From positions 124,001-188,000 of the forward strand of contig NZ_FQZN01000005.1 in the NCBI RefSeq assembly GCF_900142015.1: 64,000 bases of DNA, written 5' to 3'. The stretch is from Bacteroides stercorirosoris (lineage in GTDB: Bacteria; Bacteroidota; Bacteroidia; Bacteroidales; Bacteroidaceae). The notes beneath the pieces were generated by a model. The model was given only the letters and a program-made list of their open reading frames with translations, was not told where the DNA came from and did not search any database. Every line of letters starts with the position of its first letter. The first letter of the stretch is position 1. A program made the position numbers and the translations under genes. Positions 31,209-40,200 of the stretch are shown here, in pieces.

Positions 31209-32645
31209 TTATTCCTCCGTCTCGTCATCTTCTGTTTCATACAATCTGCACAAGTCACTCCCCTGACGGAAATCAGAGAGATAGAAGCGATACTGGGGAT
31301 AGTCTTTCAGGAATGGGACAATTTTCTCCATGAAAGCCGGCTCATCAAACAACAGGAGGTCTATGTAGCAAGTACCTGTTCCGACAGCACCACCCAGCAA
31401 AAGTCCCAGCCCTTCCGGCGCAAGCAATTCTTCCGACAAGCGGTCTTCCAACTCATATCGGAAATCCAGTGCCTTCTTCCCATCTCCTTCTTCATTGTTC
31501 TCATACGGGAAAGCGATAAATACCGCTTGTGCACCGAACCTGTTCAACCGGTTGAACAACTCCTCCGACCCATTATAATAATCGGCAACCAGAGGCTGGA
31601 AACAAGAGCTGCCTGCAACAACATCAAAACGCAACTCTTCGCTCTCCTGAGGTTCAAAACGGTAACCGGTATACACTTGTTGAGGATTATCAAATATTTC
31701 CTTATCATGAGCTTTTAGCGTATCTGTAATATATGCTTTAAGTTCGGGAAGCTTCATGCTGTTTTCAAGCGGAGCATCCGCCTTTTCCACACTACCGACG
31801 TACTGGTATGAAAGTCCTTCACCAAGCATAATTTCCATCATGATATAATATGCATTATAACTCTGGGCTTCTTCCAGCGAACACAACTGCTCTTCGTAAA
31901 AGTTGATATTAAAGGCGTTGATGTCTTCCTGATAGGCGGCGGACACCTGCACCTGAGCCATATCCACATTCACCCCGTACATGCCAAAGCTAAAGCTCGC
32001 ATCCGTTCCCTGATTGAAAGGGAAGAAATGCCATTTGTCCCTGAACTGTGCAGGCAACTGCGACACCACATACGGATAAAGGTAGAATAAGTGTGTGCTG
32101 CCCTCCACCGAGAAAGTAAATTCATAATCTCCGCCCAAGTTGAAGTGCACATCCTCGTTTATCAGATTGGTCCCGGCTGTCACAAACTCAACTGCATCAC
32201 CGCTCTCAAGCTGACCACGGTTTTCGACTATCCGTGCCAGTCCTTCTTCGTTGTCAGTAAACCATTTCCAGAAGTCCTGCACCCTTTTTCTGAAAGGCAG
32301 GTGGCTATTGCAACTACGGATGAAATCAAGAGTGTCCTCGTCGTCCGGAGTCAGCTCATCTGCTTTATTAAAGCAAGCCAAGGCCTCTTTGTATCTGTCC
32401 AGAAAGTAAAGCGCATACCCTTTTCTGAAATTCCAGTTCGTATCCTCAGTCCCTTCCTCACCGGTCGAATCGAGCAATTCCAGAGCTTTTTCATACTCAC
32501 CCAAGTTATTGTATGCACGTGCCAGCAGACCTGCCTCTTCAAAGTCTCTGTCTTCAGACTGAATTCGCCCTAACACATCAATAACTTTATCATGCTCGTC
32601 AGCTTCTGTCCAAGCATCAATCTGTCCTCTTAATGTTTCATCCAT
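31209..32645 (-). CDS. TPR protein paired with the SUFU protein
   Basis: This 478-residue cytoplasmic protein begins with a tetratricopeptide segment (1-115: AGLLARAYNNLGEYEKALELL, FRKGYALYFLDRYKEALACF), closely related to the internal TPR segment of the downstream protein. The remaining 360 residues show no family I recognise. A glycine-rich stretch (GLGLLLGGAVGTGTCYIDLLLF) lies near the C terminus. It is the first gene of a two-gene operon with a good promoter at 32670. The shared TPR module suggests exchange or duplication within the operon and possibly a common partner protein. Confidence 0.75.
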   Translation of the reverse strand: MDETLRGQIDAWTEADEHDKVIDVLGRIQSEDRDFEEAGLLARAYNNLGEYEKALELLDSTGEEGTEDTNWNFRKGYALYFLDRYKEALACFNKADELTPDDEDTLDFIRSCNSHLPFRKRVQDFWKWFTDNEEGLARIVENRGQLESGDAVEFVTAGTNLINEDVHFNLGGDYEFTFSVEGSTHLFYLYPYVVSQLPAQFRDKWHFFPFNQGTDASFSFGMYGVNVDMAQVQVSAAYQEDINAFNINFYEEQLCSLEEAQSYNAYYIMMEIMLGEGLSYQYVGSVEKADAPLENSMKLPELKAYITDTLKAHDKEIFDNPQQVYTGYRFEPQESEELRFDVVAGSSCFQPLVADYYNGSEELFNRLNRFGAQAVFIAFPYENNEEGDGKKALDFRYELEDRLSEELLAPEGLGLLLGGAVGTGTCYIDLLLFDEPAFMEKIVPFLKDYPQYRFYLSDFRQGSDLCRLYETEDDETEE

Positions 32646-32669
32646 TGTTTTCTACAGTTTAATCTTGTC

Positions 32670-32677
32670 CAAAGATA
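32670..32677 (-). promoter_or_regulatory. -7 box of the TPR operon
   Basis: On the minus strand TATCTTTG fits TAnnTTTG and lies 25 bp before the start codon at 32645. Confidence 0.6.
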
Positions 32678-32776
32678 GGAAAAGTCAGTTTATTCCTTCA
32701 ATAATTAGCCATAAAAAGTTACAATTGCATCACACCTATTCAAAGGGTGACCTGACAAAATGCAAATTACAAACTG

Positions 32777-32998
32777 TCATTTTGTATTTTTAAAGGGTCT
32801 CTGAGTGCTGCATTTTCGGGAAAAGGACAGAATAAACAGAAAAAACGCAGCCAAATTCATCAAACAGGGAGCAAGAGGATAGGAATAAATACGAACTATC
32901 GACAGAAGAGAACAATGAATTCTTATTTTTAAGAAAAAGGAAACAAAATAAGGCAATCCACCAATCAAAATAATAGTTTCATGTTTAACAGAAAACAT
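32777..32998 (-). CDS. Possible small hydrophobic protein
   Basis: This 73-residue open frame is rich in Phe, Leu and Ile, with two possible membrane segments. It has no recognised family and no clear promoter. It could be a chance frame in a 1.1-kb stretch that otherwise holds a repeat array and a decayed AraC gene. Confidence 0.2.
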   Translation of the reverse strand: MFSVKHETIILIGGLPYFVSFFLKIRIHCSLLSIVRIYSYPLAPCLMNLAAFFLFILSFSRKCSTQRPFKNTK

Positions 32999-33048
32999 TA
33001 GCTAAAAAAACTCTAAAGGGCATCTTTACTCTACTAATTCTGTTCATC

Positions 33049-33158
33049 GTAGAGTTTGGCACAGTTTCCCGTAGAGCAAGCAGGTGCCCATCTACGATAA
33101 AGTTAACTTCTTGTCGACAGGAAATTAAGAGTTTGTCAACAAGAAGTTAAGAGTCTGC
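33049..33158. repeat. Degenerate 22-bp-period array (five units)
   Basis: GTAGAG starts at 33049 and 33071. The 14-mers TACGATAAAGTTAA (33093), CGACAGGAAATTAA (33115) and CAACAAGAAGTTAA (33137) follow at exactly the same period, with 8-bp spacers. A 12-bp inverted repeat (TTAACTTCTTGT/ACAAGAAGTTAA) spans the last three units. Confidence 0.6.
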
Positions 33159-33356
33159 CTGCATAACATTGACATTTTTAGCTTAATTAGCGTATAAATA
33201 TCGCATATTATACAGTAATCAGTGTTGATTATTCGACTATTTATGCAACAAATATCTATTTTGCACATATTGGCAAAAATACAGGTTAGCAAAATCACGA
33301 ATGTGCTATCTTTATGAAACAAAACAGAAATAAATACGCACAAAAAGGTATATAGG

Positions 33357-33570
33357 TTAAGACCTGCTATACTCACCTGGAGAGACTCCTTTATTGCTCT
33401 TAAATACCCGATTGAAATACGGAACATTGTTAAATCCGGCATAATAACATATTTCAGAAACAGACATTTTCTTCTGCTTCAAAAGTTGGCAGGCAATCTC
33501 TGTCCGGTACTCGTTCAGGTAAGTGATATTTCTCTTTAAACCGGAGTATATGCCCGCTTAATTCGGGAAA
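33357..33570 (-). pseudogene. AraC-family regulator, 3' fragment
   Basis: The minus strand encodes a C-terminal AraC helix-turn-helix: YLNEYRTEIACQLL, then MSVSEICYYAGFNNVPYF and NRVFKSNKGVSPGEY, ending at the TAA at 33357-33359. Upstream the frame meets stops and a plausible continuation (LSGHILRFKE) shifts frame. No sensor or ligand-binding part remains. It is the broken tail of a regulator, possibly once controlling a neighbouring locus. Confidence 0.75.
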
Positions 33571-33680
33571 GGAGTCGGAGCAATGTTTCAGGAAGTCATT
33601 CGCTGTTGCTTTCCCGCATCAATAAATTGGTAAAGATAAAAAGAGGTTTCTGATGAAGACGAAAGCATAAAACAAAACAG

Positions 33681-33721
33681 AACCGGCTATCAGAAAAAGA
33701 CATACTTTCTGATAGCCGGTT
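33681..33721 (-). terminator. Terminator after DUF3836 gene (copy 1)
   Basis: AACCGGCTATCAGAAA pairs perfectly with TTTCTGATAGCCGGTT around a 9-base loop. A T-rich run follows on the minus strand, 22 bp beyond the stop codon. Confidence 0.8.
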
Positions 33722-33743
33722 TGGTTTAATTCTTTAAGTTAGC

Positions 33744-34169
33744 TTACTTTGTACTTGCCAGCATCAAAGTTGCATTGGCATCGTTCAATGCGTAAACGCT
33801 CTTTTGGATGTTGCTGTCGTAAGCGTTGCTCTTGGAGTTCCAACGGGCGTAATTTATTGCAATTTCATTGTTACTGTACTCTACATTCATTTTGAAGTAA
33901 GGAACCCAGGCTTCTTTTACGCTGTCCCATTTGGAAGCTTCCTTGCTGGTTACGCGGTTTTCGTTATCGTAAGTATACGTGTAATGGAGGTGGCGGAACA
34001 GGTGACCGTCTTCGTTCTTGAAGATAGTCTTCGCGGTCATCAGTTCACCGGTCATCTCTTCATTCTTTACGTACTGGGTAGGATTACTTGCACTTGCAGA
34101 GAAGTTCATTACACTTGCCATTACTACTACCATCATTATCACTGCTTTAGAAATTAAGTTCGTTTTCAT
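33744..34169 (-). CDS. DUF3836 family secreted protein, sigma-54-type copy 1
   Basis: This 141-residue protein has a signal peptide (MKTNLISKAVIMMVVVMASV, cleavage near SASAS). The mature domain is typical of DUF3836: FRHLHYTYTYDNENRVTSKE, KWDSVKEAWVPYFKM, YSNNEIAINYARWN, ending LMLASTK. Repeated beta-hairpin-like blocks suggest a small all-beta periplasmic or surface protein of unknown function. The ATG at 34169 is chosen because the longer frame from 34262 would run through the promoter and lacks a signal peptide at its start. The gene at 44538 is nearly identical, and the remnant at 35115 is a deleted third copy. A sigma-54-like promoter and TGTCCG dyad lie upstream. Confidence 0.9.
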   Translation of the reverse strand: MKTNLISKAVIMMVVVMASVMNFSASASNPTQYVKNEEMTGELMTAKTIFKNEDGHLFRHLHYTYTYDNENRVTSKEASKWDSVKEAWVPYFKMNVEYSNNEIAINYARWNSKSNAYDSNIQKSVYALNDANATLMLASTK

Positions 34170-34245
34170 AATCGTTATTTTTTTATTGTTATTACTTCTT
34201 GATTTTGGAAAGGAAGTTTTTGTCAACCGCCTTCGACTATATATA

Positions 34246-34261
34246 GTCAATTGCTGTGCCA
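34246..34261 (-). promoter_or_regulatory. Sigma-54-like promoter of DUF3836 copy 1
   Basis: On the minus strand TGGCACAGCAATTGAC keeps the -24 element TGGCAC. The -12 region (TTGA instead of TTGC) has the exact 10-bp spacing between GG and G. Confidence 0.6.
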
Positions 34262-34316
34262 AAACAATAAACCACTGATTATCAACGATTATTCACTTTT
34301 AAGTAGTGTTCATTAA

Positions 34317-34344
34317 CGGACATGTGTCCGCACAAAAGCGGACA
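34317..34344. promoter_or_regulatory. TGTCCG/CGGACA upstream activator site, copy 1
   Basis: CGGACA, TGTCCG and CGGACA half-sites form two overlapping palindromes. The 20-bp dyad TGTCCG-N8-CGGACA (34325-34344) recurs at 35336, 42963 and 45119. It lies about 64 bp upstream of the -24 element, a usual position for a sigma-54 activator. Confidence 0.7.
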
Positions 34345-34397
34345 ATAAATCACTCAATCAAGCAGAAAGAAAAAAGTGTTCTTATTGTCCTTCACTC

Positions 34398-34480
34398 CTT
34401 TCATCTCTCGTCAACTACCCTGTCCATCGGCTTTCCGGCTGAAAGTATCTCCTGAAGAAAGAATTTTTCTACTTTCAGTC
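34398..34480. repeat. Left arm of an 83-bp inverted repeat
   Basis: It is imperfectly complementary to 34840-34920. CATCGGCTTTCCGGCTGAAA is identical in both arms. The arms enclose 359 bp containing a 22-bp array and a hairpin. Confidence 0.7.
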
Positions 34481-34572
34481 TTCAGTCAATATTACAAGCA
34501 CGGGACGTTTCATGTTTAATAAATGCTATTCCATATAGAAACTTTTGTGCCGGAAAGTTCACATGTTTCACG

Positions 34573-34682
34573 GTGTTGGAGATATAGACCGTATGTGTAG
34601 GATATATAGATGGAAGGCGTTGGATATAGAGATGGGAGACATTGGATATATAGATGGGAAACGTTGGATATATAGATGCGTT
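34573..34682. repeat. 22-bp-period tandem array (five units)
   Basis: The 14-bp cores GGAGATATAGACCG, GGATATATAGATGG, GGATATAGAGATGG, GGATATATAGATGG and GGATATATAGATGC occur every 22 bp with 8-bp spacers. The array lies inside the inverted repeat 34398-34920. Confidence 0.85.
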
Positions 34683-34736
34683 ATCCAATCTTATTAAGTA
34701 GTATTTATCAATCAATATCATTGCTTGTTTTGGGGT

Positions 34737-34775
34737 AAAAGAAGCAATGATAACCATTAAAACATTGCTTCTTTT
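34737..34775. terminator. Perfect 13-bp hairpin inside the inverted-repeat segment
   Basis: AAAAGAAGCAATG and CATTGCTTCTTTT are exact complements around a 13-base loop, with T-runs suitable for termination on either strand. No convincing gene ends here. Confidence 0.5.
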
Positions 34776-34839
34776 CTTGTATGTGTTTACACAAGAACTG
34801 CCCCCTTGCCAACTAATCCGTTGTTTATCAAAAGGTGCT

Positions 34840-34920
34840 GACTGAAAGCAAAAAACATTCCTTCAGGCGGCACTTTCAGCCGGAAAGCCGATGAACAGGA
34901 CAGTTGACGAGAGATGAAAG
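34840..34920. repeat. Right arm of the inverted repeat
   Basis: It is the partner of 34398-34480, with mismatches mostly in the inner half. Confidence 0.7.
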
Positions 34921-35054
34921 AACTGCAAGATAAGAAATGACTTTTCTCCCTAAACATTTAAATGATTAGGATAATGTATTGACGAAGCCAGGAGAAGACA
35001 TAAAAAGATGCACGGTTCTTATTTTTTTATTTGCACAAAATCGTGGATAGCCCC

Positions 35055-35098
35055 AAAAGCCGGATACCCGAGAAATGCGTTCTCCGTATCCGGCTTTT
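35055..35098 (-). terminator. Terminator of the deleted DUF3836 copy
   Basis: AAAAGCCGGATA pairs with TATCCGGCTTTT. It is homologous to the terminator at 44479, which shows that the 3' flank of the gene was kept. Confidence 0.75.
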
Positions 35099-35114
35099 AA
35101 CAATGTGTGTATAC

Positions 35115-35180
35115 TTATTTTGCACTTGCCATTACTACTACCATCATTACCACTGCTTTTGAAAGTAAGTTCGTTTTCAT
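35115..35180 (-). pseudogene. DUF3836 copy 2, reduced to its signal peptide
   Basis: The gene encodes only MKTNLLSKAVVMMVVVMASA plus Lys, then a stop. Upstream leader and downstream terminator match the intact copy at 44538. In the intact gene the 8-mer TGGCAAGT occurs both at the end of the signal-peptide coding part and just before the stop codon. The remnant has one TGGCAAGT joining the two, so about 360 bp were lost by a deletion between short direct repeats. The promoter has decayed too (35257-35272). A 21-residue hydrophobic peptide could still be made. Confidence 0.85.
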
Positions 35181-35256
35181 AATCGTTATTTTTTTATTGT
35201 TATTACTTCTTGAGTTTGGAAAGGAAGTCTTTGTCAACCACCTTCGACAATATATA

Positions 35257-35272
35257 GTCTATTGCCGTGCTA
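35257..35272 (-). promoter_or_regulatory. Degenerate sigma-54-like promoter of the deleted copy
   Basis: The minus strand reads TAGCACGGCAATAGAC. The -24 GG has become AG and the -12 TTG has become TAG compared with 45040-45055, so the promoter is probably dead. Confidence 0.6.
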
Positions 35273-35335
35273 AAACAATAAAACACTGATTATCAGCGAA
35301 TATTCATTTTCAGAGAGTGTTCATAAACGGACAAG

Positions 35336-35355
35336 TGTCCGCACAAAAGCGAACA
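35336..35355. promoter_or_regulatory. TGTCCG-N8-CGAACA dyad, copy 2
   Basis: It has the same dyad and distance to the promoter as at 34325 and 45119, and is preserved although its gene is broken. Confidence 0.65.
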
Positions 35356-35404
35356 ATAAATTATTTATATCGCCTGATATACCTATCCCTACCCGATTCT
35401 CCCC

Positions 35405-36862
35405 TTACTTCAATAGAGCATCAATCTTTGTCGCCGTCTTCGGATAACTGGGTCTCAATGCAGTGCCATAATCCACTATAACCCCATCACGGTTAATCAG
35501 AAGGAATTGTGGTATGCTGTTCATGCCCCAATGTTTCATAATACGGCGATAGTCATCGGAGGTCGCCCAATCTTCCGAATAGACGCACTCAATATTCTTC
35601 CCCTGCAGAGAGAAGCGCTCCAGCACCTTATGATATGCCTCCCTGTCTCTACTTCCACAGATACTCACCATTACCACATCTTCGGGAGAATATCGCTTAC
35701 GTAATTCCTTCAAAGGCTCCATTTCTGCCAGACAAGGGGGACAAGTCACTCCCCAGAAATCAACATAAATCACCTTGCCTGCATACTTTTCCAGAAGATT
35801 ATATACGGGAATCATAAACGGCATGTCCTTCCTGGCAGCCGCCTCATCAGCATTATTGCCATAGAGCATCTGGTGGGATACCTTTCCGGGGGCTTTCAGA
35901 TAATCTGCTTTATCCTCATATAATTCAAGTATGGGTTGCCTCAAATGGGGAGCCTGCACTATAGAGTCGAACTGAAGCCTGTAATCAGCCAGACAAAGCG
36001 TATCGTTGTGGCATAAAGGAACGGCCACATGTTGGAGATATAAATAGGGCAGGATAGCATTATCCTTGCAATCCTTCATAAGATCCGCTAACTCAAAATC
36101 GCTATATTTTTTTCTGGTGTGATTGTAATAGAGGAAAAAATTCACCGTTTCAGCAAGCGGAAACAGACCGGCAAAGACGGTTTTCCCCGAAAAGAGAGGG
36201 TTAAGTTTTAACATCAATGCCATATACAGACTAACGTCCTTACCCTCCAACGCCTGTGACGCAGCATATCTAAAGAGTGCATTATAATAATCTATCCACA
36301 GCAAATCCGCCGTATATTCTTCAACCTCAGCACCCGGAGAATGTTCTTTCAGGAAGTCGGCACGACGTTCCCAACGACTGGTATGCTCTTCTCCCAATTC
36401 CTTTTCAAATTCTTCGAAAGTACTCCTTGGATTACAATAATAAGGGCCACGATAATATCCACCTAAAACGAAAAGAGCCATATATTGATTCAGTGTACCG
36501 GAAGTTCCCGTAATCTTGGGAGACAGCAAATCACTGAAATCAATCTCTACAAACAGACTATCACCCGGATGTACAAACAAGTGCTCCGCATAATTGCGAA
36601 GAACAATTTCGCGAACGGGAGCGTAAGGACTAAAACGGAAACTGAAAGTACCGTCATCCGCTATGGGAGAAGTATAGACAGTCTCCATTTCAGACAGATA
36701 AGGTATCACAAGCGTCACCTCCTTTTCCTTCGGATAGACCTCCCTATTCAAGACACGGCCCGAGATTATCACCTCCTTTGTCAAATCCTCATTATCCTTC
36801 TGAGCCTTACAGCTAAGGAAAGATAAAAAAGCAATCAATAAGCATAGATGCTTCATACGCAT
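35405..36862 (-). CDS. TlpA-like thioredoxin-fold lipoprotein
   Basis: This 485-residue lipoprotein has lipobox FLSC near residue 18 followed by KAQKD. An N-terminal DUF4369-like beta domain and a long helical middle part precede a C-terminal TlpA/AhpC-type thioredoxin domain with the active-site CPPC at residues 374-377 (DFWGVTCPPCLAEM). Bacteroides proteins of this type act as periplasmic thiol-disulfide oxidoreductases. The specific partner is unknown. The start at 36862 (MRMKHLC) is chosen because the longer frame from 36946 adds 28 residues that are not part of a signal peptide; 36856 is equally possible. It is downstream of the macroglobulin gene but separated by a large palindrome, so it is probably transcribed separately. 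Confidence 0.85.
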   Translation of the reverse strand: MRMKHLCLLIAFLSFLSCKAQKDNEDLTKEVIISGRVLNREVYPKEKEVTLVIPYLSEMETVYTSPIADDGTFSFRFSPYAPVREIVLRNYAEHLFVHPGDSLFVEIDFSDLLSPKITGTSGTLNQYMALFVLGGYYRGPYYCNPRSTFEEFEKELGEEHTSRWERRADFLKEHSPGAEVEEYTADLLWIDYYNALFRYAASQALEGKDVSLYMALMLKLNPLFSGKTVFAGLFPLAETVNFFLYYNHTRKKYSDFELADLMKDCKDNAILPYLYLQHVAVPLCHNDTLCLADYRLQFDSIVQAPHLRQPILELYEDKADYLKAPGKVSHQMLYGNNADEAAARKDMPFMIPVYNLLEKYAGKVIYVDFWGVTCPPCLAEMEPLKELRKRYSPEDVVMVSICGSRDREAYHKVLERFSLQGKNIECVYSEDWATSDDYRRIMKHWGMNSIPQFLLINRDGVIVDYGTALRPSYPKTATKIDALLK

Positions 36863-36934
36863 TTTATGATTAATGCGAATCAGGAGTTGAAATTGGTTTG
36901 TTATTGAGCGGATATGAATGAAATGGGTGATTAT

Positions 36935-37140
36935 TGCGCAGCTCAAGGCTGAAAGGCTTTCATCTTATAGCCCGGGGCAACGCCCTGGGAATTGAGTTAT
37001 GTTTATCCCTGCGCCCTGTAAGGGCATAACAGCACACATCAGCTTTTGCCCTTACAGGGCGTAAGATTGTGGGGACGATTCATTCCCAGGGCGTTGCCCT
37101 GGGCTATAAGATGAAAGCCTTTCAGGCTTAGGCTGCGCTA
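36935..37140. repeat. Large imperfect palindrome, about 206 bp
   Basis: Outer arms (GCGCAG...CTGAAAGGCTTTCATCTTATAG and its complement) enclose CCCAGGGCGTTGCCCTGGG pairs. Inner arms GCCCTGTAAGGGC and GCCCTTACAGGGC lie near the middle. No reading frame is present. It fits a non-coding, multi-stem mobile palindrome between the macroglobulin and TlpA genes. Confidence 0.8.
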
Positions 37141-37220
37141 AATTATCATTTGCTTCATTGTATACCGTTATACGCCAAATTCAGCTACTGATTCGTATGA
37201 TTAATAAATGAATAATAATT

Positions 37221-40200
37221 TCAACGCACCGTTACAGACAGACTCTTTGTATGTCCGGCAAACTCGGGTGCATAAGCCGATTGCACGGTGGCAATACCGG
37301 TCTGATAAGTTCCCGGACGGTCTATATAGACTTTGTATTCTATCTGAACAATGCCCTTCCTTAGTTTGTCAATAAAGAATTCGGCAGAAGCATCACGCAT
37401 CACCTGATAATAGCCGATAGCATCGGAATGACGATATCCCGACAACGCTTCCTTTGGCTCCATGCAGGCGGCACGCGTATCTTTTATCTGAATGAAATCC
37501 ATATCCCGGTCTGCTTTCACTGTCAGCCGGACGGTGAGTTCGTCCCCCACATGCAAATCTGTTTTTGAAGAAACTTCCTTGCCATCTCTATAATAAGTAC
37601 GGGTGATTTTCAAACCGTTACCTTTTGCGGATTGCAATTGATCCATATCTTCCAGATATTGGGCATATACAGCCCCCCAACCTATCCCTGCACCCGTGTG
37701 CGCTACTTCTATTTGCCGGGTTTCAGCCTCATCACCGGAGAACGAACGGCGGGCATAACCTAATGCATCATCGGGAGTCACCACTTCTGTTCCGGATATT
37801 TCCGCTTTCATAGCGCTGCTCTCTGCCAACTGATTATCATCTCTACCCAGGAAAGCATACACAGCATCGGCAGTAGCTACCGGATTGTTCCAGGCCTGCA
37901 CTTGCTTCTGTTTAAGCAACCATTGCTTCATTTCGGCAACCGCCAACGGTTCTTTCAGAATGTCGGACAAGGCTTCGATGGCGGCCACTTGCGTCGGAAT
38001 TCTATAACTGTTTCGGGGATAGCGGGCTTTCGGAGTATCGAAATAACGTCCCATCCCGGATGTGGCAACGGAATATTCCAGAATGGAGCGGGCAAGTTCG
38101 TTCGCTTTGGTCGTTTTACCTGCTTTATGCAGTAGGGTAGCGATAAGCGCCCTGTCATAAATGGCATCAGCCGGAGGGGCTGCCTCCAGTTTGCCAATCA
38201 TATACGAGTAAGCTGTTTTATCGGCACGCTTCGCAACTTGCGCATCCAAAGCACAGATATACAGGTAATGCAGGGATTGCTCGCCGGGCAATCTATCCTT
38301 ATCGCCCTTCTTTTCACTTTCCTTCATCTGTCTGTATTCATCCAGCCATTGGGTATGGAGATAATTCACCGCCTTTTCATACATTCCCTGTAGCGGAGCG
38401 ACAGACGCACCCATCGTCCGGAGCCGTGCCAGCATTTCTACAATCCGGGTGGTGACGTAGCGGTTGCCCGACATCCCTTTATACCAACTCCAGGAGCCGT
38501 CGGGGAGTTGCAATGTTTCCAGACGGGATGCTGCAACCTGATTACGGTTGCCCATTGTGTTCAGGTCGAACAGAAGCGCTATGCTTCTTTTCTGCTCCGT
38601 CTCATTGAGGGCATCCGCCAGCCAGGGAGTTTCTTTAAGCAGCAGGTCTTTCAGGTCTTCTTTATCACTGAGATTGCCTGATGATGAACCGCCCTGCGCT
38701 TTCCAGCTTTCGAACACCTGCCGGATGCGGGGATGAGTATTGATAATGGTTGTGGACAATGAATTGGCATAGTAAGCACCTGCCCACGACAAGGCATCTT
38801 CATTCAAAGGATTGCCAATGACGGGCAAAGCCTGTATGGCATACCAATCGGGATTGGCAGTCAGTTCCACCGTCAGGCGTTTGTCGGTAGCGGTTTTGCT
38901 TCCGTCATTAAACAAGCCGTCCAATGCAACCGATTTACTTTCCGCACCGTTCAATTGCACGGGTATTGCTTCAGTCACCCACTGTTTATCAGACAGAACC
39001 GGAAGATAATGCTGTTCGCCATCACTGAAATTGCCTCCCTCGGCAATAATCCGGCAAATCCAGACCGTAGCTTCATCCGGGGTTTCCAGATCAAAAGATA
39101 CGGAAACGGTTGCTCCGGCAGCCGCACTGAATTCGTGTTCGCGGGTTGAAAGAATCCGGTTTGTTTGCGGGTCAACCAGTTCCATTCGGGCTGTTCCCCG
39201 GATGTTTTCTTCCGACAGGTTGATTATTCCTGTACTGATGACCGGTTTATCGTTCACACGGATAAAACGGGGCATATTGGGTTGCACCATAAACGGCTTG
39301 ACAGCTTTTGCCCGGGCTGTTATCTGCCCGTAATCCATACCCCGGGTATGGGCAAGCCCCATGAACTTCCATTCGGTCAGGCTTTCGGGCAAGGTGAAAG
39401 ACAGGCTTACGACTCCATTTCTATCCGTACGGAGGGCGGGATAGAAGAAAGCTGTTTCTGCAAAGTTTTGCCGGAGAGGGACGTATGGAGAACCATCGTC
39501 CAATGCCACAGCGTCAGAGCATTCAAACACTGCTTCAATGGAGCTTCCGTCTTCTACTTCAAAACCGTCATCAGACAGAGTTTCAGCATCAAGGCTGATA
39601 GCTGCGGGCTTCATCATCCTGCTATCCTGCTTTACACGGAAACCGTTCTCCGGATGCGGAACCCGCCAGAACGGAGCATTCAGAGTGCTATACACATCCC
39701 ACCAACGAAGACCACGCAGAGTGCTGCCCGCATAGGGGAAGTTACTGTACATCCAGATGAAATGACCTGAGAATATCAGGTTTGCACGGACACCGGGAGT
39801 GGAACGGGGAAAGTTCAGGTTGAAAGCCCAGTCATTGACGTACAGTTTATCAAGGGAAGCGTCATAAAGAGTGGCGAGTAGTTGCGCATCGGCCGCTTTC
39901 TTGTCGGGATGCGTGATTTGGAGTTGCCATTCTTCTTTCCCCCCCGGTTGCAGCTTATCACGGAAAGTAATCCATTTCAGTTGCAGGCTCTTATCCGGGC
40001 GGGGACGGGCTATCTGCACTTGCTTGGTGTATAGTTTGCTCTCGCGCATAAAGGCGAAGTTCACGGTGATGCCGTCTCCATATTCCGGTTTATAGGGATA
40101 GGTGAACTGCCGGATTTCATTATTGAGAACCATCCGTTTGGATTCAATGCGCTTGTCGCCACAGAAGACATCGTACAACAGATAGACATCTTTCTCACTG

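Noticed and set aside
33125-33442. 105-residue open frame on the minus strand
   Set aside because: It overlaps the AraC fragment, which lies in a different frame on the same strand and gives the meaningful protein similarity.
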